In this document: piece after piece, positions 57,361 through 64,000 of the stretch | How the letters are laid out: each line of letters begins with the position of its first letter | Numbering within the stretch: the first letter of the stretch is position 1 | Source: Cornus controversa | Lineage: Eukaryota > Streptophyta > Magnoliopsida > Cornales > Cornaceae | NCBI GenBank assembly: GCA_026545225.1 | Contig: CM048849.1 | Location: 53,886,836-53,950,835, forward strand | Length of the DNA: 64,000 nucleotides | Direction: 5' to 3' | The notes under the pieces: generated by a model | What the model was told of the DNA's origin: nothing | The model's database searches: none | Seen by the model: the letters and a program-made list of their open reading frames with translations, nothing else | Translations under genes and position numbers: made by a program

Positions 57361-58109
57361 AAAAATAATATCAAATATTAATTAAGCTTTGATGCTTATA
57401 TCATTATTTAAGTTAATTTTTGTATTTATGTTTTAGTAAAAAAATATCTTGACATTGTTTAAGGTTGGTGCCTCTAAATCAAATTTTCCCCTGCACTGAG
57501 AAACCAACAAAAGATTTCTTATATGAATTCCAAATGTAGGTGCTACTGGGATTAGACCAACACTACAATCTATATGACTTATATATTTCTTTGCATCGTG
57601 TGTATATATATTTATCATTTGTTTGAATCTCTCTCCAAACAAATTCACGATTTACCGATAAAAATGCTTAACAAATCAATTTTAAGATTAAAAATATTTA
57701 TGGTTATGTATGATTTAAAATTACTCTCTTTATTTATGATTGAACGATTACATTTCACTCACTACATTTACACATAAATTCATATACATATCTATTATGC
57801 TCATACTAAAAATAATATTATATTTCTTTATAGTGCCGTAGACACAAAAAAAAAAAAAAAAAAAAAAACATCCTAGTGTTTGTGTATATATATACACACA
57901 CACATATATAGGTATATGCCACAGTTTTGATAAATCTTTGTCATTCCCAAAGTTTGATAATTATTTCAATGACTCTATCCATCCCCAGAGAGGACTGCCA
58001 AAAGTGTTTGACAAGTCCATTTGCACATCTAATTCTGTTTTGAACTTCGAATAATTTACCCGCACCTATGCAACCGGAATTTCTGAACCAATTTATGGGC
58101 CCCGCGAGA

Positions 58110-58146
<37 letters not shown>

Positions 58147-58783
58147 CTGGGAGACATAACCGTGATTTTAGGGTGACCCAATTAATTTGTTGAACATGAT
58201 TCATGATTAGGCCAACAATAGTGTGTGTATATGTTTGTCAGAGGCCAACACATGCAGAGACCCCAGCACGGCCAGCATATAGACATAACATTAAGTTATT
58301 ACGTAAGTCCAAGGCAGGATTAGCTAATATTAAGCAGACAGTCAGAAATTTAATTTAGTGGCTGCAATCTTGAATAATGTTAAGATAATTTTTTATCAAA
58401 ACATAAATACAAAAAGTCAAAAACTAAATTAAAATAATGATATATTGCTTCAAAACTTAATTAGTGATAGATGATACTATTCTTATTCAATACATTTCTT
58501 GACCTGTTCTCATTTTTTGAACGTGGCAGGATAATTTTAGTAAATTACAAAGACTCTATGGCAATTTTAATTATTTGAAAAACCAATTCACAAAAAAAAT
58601 AATAATAATAAAAAAAAAATCAACCAATTTATTGATGTTAACAACATTCTGATTATTATTATTATTATTATTATTATTATTTTGACAAATCAAGAATAGT
58701 AGTGTGTATTCATTCTCCTTTGTAAAGATGTGGAAGATGATATAGGTGGAGTTAAGAGTTGTAATAGTTTTTGAACAGAGACT
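57361..58783. other. Intergenic, no gene seen
   Basis: AT-rich DNA with an A-run (57847-57868), TA tracts (58114-58142) and an ATT trinucleotide run (58653-58681). No gene is supported. Confidence 0.45.
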
Positions 58784-60060
58784 CATTAACGTGGCCTTAA
58801 CTTTAACTCGAGTATAATAGGCGTACTAACTGCCTAGTGCCTACCTTGATGTGATTAAAATGACAAATTGCTATTCACAATAGTTGTATTAGCTACTCCA
58901 ATTGTGAGAATATCATTTTCAATGTTAAATGACAAATTGCTATTCACAATAGTTGTATTAACCCCACTAATAATTAACTATAAAGCCAACCAGGAGTATG
59001 TGAAAAATGTGGAAAATTTAAGTCCTTATTCTTTCACCATTAGATTAGATATCCAGGCCCAGGTCAACTCCACTGGCCCATTTGTCATACATAACCCATC
59101 ATTCAAATTATATGAAGTCCAAAGTAAACAAGTCAGCCCTTATATATATATATATATCTATATATGTGTGTGTGTGTGTGTGTGTTGTGTTATGCATTAC
59201 AAAAGAGGTTAGTCCGATTTTTCACGAGTTTGGGTAACTATTTTTATAATTAGAATTGAAATCCAAGCTCAATCCGAAACCAAATTGTAATTTTATTTTT
59301 TTATTTTTTGTATATTATATATAACATTCAAATTATAATCACTTTTTTTCAAGTCTTTTTGTTTAAATCTTAATTTATTGTATATTAGCACTTTGGAGAA
59401 TTAATTTTTTAAAAATTTGTTTTTAATTTTTACAAATGTGAATTAAATTTTTTCAATTTTTTATGCTAAAGGGTCATCAAATTTGAAATTATCTCAAGAT
59501 CACATTGAAATTTTATTGTGGAGATTGGTCATATGAACAACACCATTTTCTAACCCGAAATCTCAATTCAAATTGTAAACTTGAGTTTAACAATTTAAGA
59601 TTAAATTGGACTGAAGTTAAGTAGTTAAAGTTGGAAGTCGAATTAGAGTTGTGGGTTAAGGTTGAACATTTCATGTCCAAGTTGCAGCCCTATGTTCAAC
59701 AAGTTAATTGGGCCTCATCACTAAAATGACCAAAATTTTTTTTAACAATTATGCTATGATATTATTGTACATTTTAATGCTCAAAACTTGTTAGAAATGT
59801 GTTGTGAAGTATTTGAGAAGTATCAGATACATGGTCGAAATGTCTAAGAAGTATCGGATACATGTTAAAAATAAAAATATATATTTTAAAATTATGGATA
59901 CATTTAGGAAGTATCGAACACGTATCCGCAAGTATCTGAAAAGTATCGATATCTGATAAGTATTCCACATGAGTACGTTACTTTTGTACAAGTATCGTGC
60001 TTTTTAGACCTCATGCCTCCAAAAGAATAGAAATACGGCTCTTAAACCGGTTGAGAAATT
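58784..60060 (+). repeat. Old direct duplication, copy 2
   Basis: It shares ordered blocks with 52618-53830, including CTGCCTAGTGCCTACCTTGA, GATTAGATATCCAGGCCCAG and CAACAAGTTAATTGGGCCTC. Inside it a 55-bp block is repeated directly (ATGACAAATTGCTATTCACA at about 58860 and 58928). A region with GAAGTATCGGATACATGTT-type repeats lies at 59800-60000. Confidence 0.6.
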
Positions 60061-61127
60061 CAGGTCCAATTACATAAGGCAGCATGTTACTGCATGCAAA
60101 TTATTCGAAGTCCAAAGCACTATTATCTTTGCAAATGGATAAGACCAGCATGTAGATTGTAGATTATCCAAAATCCAAAGCAAATCCTGCTCTGCAAATG
60201 GATAAGAACACATTTGGAATGCACATAGCAGGAGCCGAGAGTGGTGGCAATAATGTTAAGTTCATTTTTTTATCAAAATAAAAACTTAATTAATTATTGA
60301 TACTATTTTTATTTAATCCATTTATATCTGTTCATGACCCCCTTTTTTCTTTTTTTTTGAACTACTAAATTACATGACTATTGTAAGTTGAAGGGACGCC
60401 TTAGTCCGACCCAACACTAAATTTGAGTGTACGTGTTTAGTCCACAGAAAACAGGCTCAGACTCATTTGTGTGAAATGCATTGATGTTATATAAAAAGAG
60501 CAACGTACCTAAACGAATAGCAATCAAAGAAACTTACCACCCGACAACTTGAAAATTTCCGGTCATATATTCATGGCCAAGGCACGTCAAGGGTGAAGGG
60601 GCTTAGCATTCAAACTGAAAATTCAGAAATTCCTCCATCACTTGCATGAGCCTCTGTTCAAGATAAAAAAAAAACAATTGCGGCTATTTTTAGACAAGAA
60701 AATTTCATTCAATATTCTTTATTTTTATTTTTCATACATACATGTTGATTTCCCCTTCATAATCTGAATTATAATAAGCTACGTCTAGGGTGAAGGAGCT
60801 TGGCCTTCAAACTAAAAATTCAGAAATTCTTCTTACCTAGGTGAATCATGTGACGCACATGGAGAGCCAAAGACGATATATATGCATGGGAAATCAGCAT
60901 GTATGTATGAAAAATAAAGAATCTTGAATTTCTTGTCTAAAATCAACGGTAATTGTTTTTTTATTTTGAATTTCTTCTCGAAATTCTTTAACTTTTGAGA
61001 TGATGTATTCTTGAAATTTTATTTCAGATTGGTTTAAAACTATTTCTAAAAATTCTATCACTTCTTCTTCCACTTTTATGTTCTTAGGACATTTCAAGTA
61101 GCTCGGTCCAGCCCAACACTAAATTAT
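60061..61127. repeat. Short direct repeats in intergenic DNA
   Basis: Two short duplications are visible: TGCAAATGGATAAGA at about 60134 and 60197; and an AGGGTGAAGG-GCTT block followed by AAATTCAGAAATTC at about 60588-60635 and 60787-60830. No gene is supported. Confidence 0.5.
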
Positions 61128-61910
61128 AGGAGTGTCTTTTAAAATATAAATTATTTTCGCATAACATTAATTAATTCAATCTCATTAGATATTAAGATCA
61201 CTCCATTTTTTCTTTGGTAGTATACATTAGCTATATTTAAAAATAATAATAATAAAAAAGATTGATTCTAGTTTCTCTTTTAGCATGTACTGATGCAAAT
61301 TGTTTTTCTTACCTTTCAACTTTATAGGAATGTAATTTACCCCTTTTCTAGTATATATCCAAATAAACCATTTTTGTCCCACATTTTCCTTTATTTTATA
61401 TCATAACTCATATATATATATTTGTGTTGAACAATTGATATGAATAGAATAAACTGCATGAGAAATCCAAATCCAAATACATCATTACAATTTATCTCCC
61501 ATTCTCTTTTTATTTACACCATTTTCTTAATTTAAGGTAGATACAGAAGTCAAAATTTTATTCTCCAAAACTATAAATATTGGTCCAAGAATTCAATATT
61601 ATTGAGTCTTCAGTAAAAGTGAAACAAGATCGAGAAAAAATGCAGAAAGAATCACAACTTACCACTTTTCTCTTATTTTTACAAGAAATTTTCATTTATT
61701 TGTGAACTTTATGCTCAAAATTATCTTTATTTTATATTGTAAGCCATAATAATGACATATATCTTACACAATTGATATGAATAAATTAAACTAAATGACA
61801 CTATCAAATCCCTCCGTATAATTTTTAGGGTTATGTTATTTTCTTAATTTTGAAAGTTTTGGATAAATACGAGAATGTAAATTTTATTCCCAACAACTAT
61901 TAAATATTAA
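61128..61910 (+). repeat. Duplicated AT-rich block, copies 2 and 3
   Basis: Copy 2 (61128-61580) matches 56950-57360. Copy 3 (about 61640-61910) repeats its later half, for example TTTTCTTAATTTTGAAAGTT, then GATAAATACGAGAATG and ATTTTATTCCCAACAACTAT. The copies differ by insertions, so the duplications are old. Confidence 0.55.
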
Positions 61911-64000
61911 TTATGAAATTAAGATTATATAATTTTTTTTAAATGTCGTGGGAATTAAATAATAATAAAAAATAAATAAATAACGTAAAAATCTAATAAA
62001 AGGTGATTATTGCTCTACCCTCAAAATTTATGTAAAACAAAAGTGATATTTGCCTGTTTTTGAAAGCAGTTTTTTATTTTTACATGATGGTTATCTAACC
62101 AAACTGATAAATTCTACTGATAGTAGAGTTTGAGTTTGATTTCACTTACACATGGTAGAGGGTATAACGTCGCAATAGATAAATAGTGTTGTTGATTGAA
62201 AGCAAAAGATATGTGTTCTTCCATAGAGCGAATTTATCTCGTTGCTTAGTGCTGAAAGGGAAAGATTAAGTAGTCTTGCTGAAAGTGAAAGATGGACGGA
62301 TATGTAAATTACCTGTAATTCGAACATGGTGACAAATTAGAATCCCAACGGTAGAGAATTGGGAGAGTACTAGAATACCAACGGTAGAGAATTGGGAGAG
62401 TACTACAGATAGCACCGAGTAGTAAATGTTCTATCTTGTTAATTAGGGATAAATTTGGTTGAAAGAGAAAGATAAAAGGACGGATATGTGAATTAGCTGT
62501 AACTCTAACATGGTGTAAGTTTGGAATCAGAATAGGAGAGAATTGGAAGGTAACATAAATGAATAAATTTGCGAGATGAATTTGTAAAGTTAGGACACAG
62601 ACGCGGGAGAGAGAAATAGTATTCGAAAAAGAACTGACTAGTAAATGAATTTGTAGAAGTTAGATACGATAAAGACGATAATAGAGAATTGAAAACATTT
62701 ATTCATGATTCTCCACGTGTACATGCACGTGGCGACACTAAAAAATATTAGCTAATTAGTATCATAATGTAAGAATTATTTTTTTTTTTGACTAGGGATG
62801 TTACAAATGAGATTTATACATAGTCATTGTTCCTTGATGACCAATTAGGATGGATTATGATCACCCAAATATTACATATTTACCAATGTTAAAAATATTT
62901 TAAAATATTCTTCAATCTACCAATTTTTATCCAGTCTTCAATGTTCTAAAATTCTCTACACAAATATTAAAAACTGTTAAACTCTACTCTATTCATGCGT
63001 GTTGCTTGTGAGGCGCAACCTACAATAAATGGGTGGAGGTGACAATAAGCTCTTTAGTGGTTAAATCTAATAAAAACTCATTTTCAATTTTTTTTTTTAA
63101 AAATATCTTATGAGACCTTGATAGACCTACATTTTAATTTTAGAGTTTTGATTGAATTAGCCGACATGGTTCAGGATTATCAAATAATTTTTACGATGAA
63201 GATTTATAAGTTATTAAGGTGTGTGCTAAATATTTTTTTAAAAAAAAAGAAAAGAAAAGAAAAAAATTAATGTCTTTCTAATAAAATTAAATTCAATGGA
63301 AAACTAATCAATCGATTCGGAAAAAGGATGGGGTTGCAACAATATTCATGGTTCATTTCAAACAAAGGCATAATGCTACAAATGTTTTAGTAAATCTGAG
63401 TTTGGAAGAATTCAAGTTTTCATACTCCCTTCATCTAAAAGTACTTCTCTCATTTTTTCTCTTTTTATTTTTGACACTTACAAAATTCAAGGCCAATTTT
63501 AAAAGTCAATACAAAAAGATAGATTAATAATTCTCAAAATATCTAAACTTTGAAAATTTCTCCAAACAAACTGTGTGGCCCGGTTGTATAACTTGTATCT
63601 CATTTTTTTTCAAAATAAAAGATAGAGAGTTCAAAAACATGGTAGAGTAAGAATTTTTTGTAGCTATGTAAATTTTTAAACTTTAAACAGCAATCTTTAA
63701 AGTTTCATAAAAGAACAATTTGTTAAATGCATCTTTCTTCTGGAAATCCTGAAAAGGGCTAAGAATTTTGAAATGTAAAGAGTGTGGTATTGAGGTTCTC
63801 AGGTTTGACAAACTTCAACTTTATCATTTTTTATTCCAAATATAAATTTTACAATCACATAGAAAAAAACTGAGGGGGTGAAAGAATAAAGAAACTAATT
63901 CACTTTGGAGCAATTCAAGTTTAAATGGAAATTGTAAATTGAGAATAACTTTATGACTTTATTCATCAATTAGTATATTTGTGATTCTGCTATTGAAACC
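61911..64000. other. Intergenic to the right edge, short tandem repeats
   Basis: No gene is supported. A 33-bp tandem duplication (CCAACGGTAGAGAATTGGGA, at about 62345 and 62378) lies inside a longer approximate duplication. In that longer repeat GGACGGATATGTAAATTACC at 62293 matches GGACGGATATGTGAATTAGC at 62478. The remainder is AT-rich unique sequence. Confidence 0.45.

Noticed and set aside
62142..62327. 61-residue minus-strand frame near the right edge
   Set aside because: It lies within an approximate local duplication, has no family features, and its second copy does not keep the frame.

Overview
The window is nuclear DNA of a flowering plant, most likely a core eudicot. It is AT-rich, with spliced genes whose introns all read GT-AG, organelle-targeted and guard-cell type plant proteins, and plant families of transposable elements. 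I cannot name the species. No bacterial operons, CRISPR arrays, rRNA or convincing tRNA genes were seen.

Five host protein genes are well or fairly supported. A KAT-type voltage-gated potassium channel (11 exons, 780 residues) runs from 24129 to 28063 on the plus strand. A small secreted protein with an IDA-like peptide motif lies at 35492-35905 on the plus strand. An intronless nuclear-encoded mitochondrial group II intron maturase of the nMAT1 type lies at 39670-41775 on the plus strand. A DUF538 protein lies at 46492-46926 on the minus strand. A four-exon TOD1-type (DUF616) protein of 456 residues lies at 49321-51974 on the minus strand. A possible sixth gene leaves the left edge on the minus strand (1-71). 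They do not form a cluster in the bacterial sense. The KAT channel and TOD1 families both act on guard-cell turgor, but their closeness here is probably chance.

The left part (0.7-19.7 kb) is almost wholly mobile DNA. It holds hAT-like MITEs, a MITE with a triplicated internal unit, a degenerate two-gene PIF/Harbinger transposon (4413-8190), and a deleted Copia LTR retrotransposon (8473-11205). That Copia copy carries nested copies of a miniature LTR retrotransposon (TRIM) and an inverted piece of its own leader. Further on are another Harbinger-type MITE (14608-15291), a second TRIM array (15783-16573), CCA/GGT-rich low-complexity DNA and an RTE LINE tail (17665-18541). A second copy of the same Copia family, in the opposite orientation and flanked by a perfect 5-bp duplication, fills 28776-33783. 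A MITE with long terminal repeats sits about 215 bp before the maturase start (38939-39455).

The right part (52-64 kb) has no gene I can support. It contains old direct duplications (52.6-53.8 kb against 58.8-60.0 kb, and 57.0 kb against 61.1 kb with a third partial copy), a GGT-rich tract, a dispersed repeat shared with 18.9-19.7 kb, and a compact 158-bp foldback at 55353-55510 that could be a hairpin RNA locus or a small foldback element.
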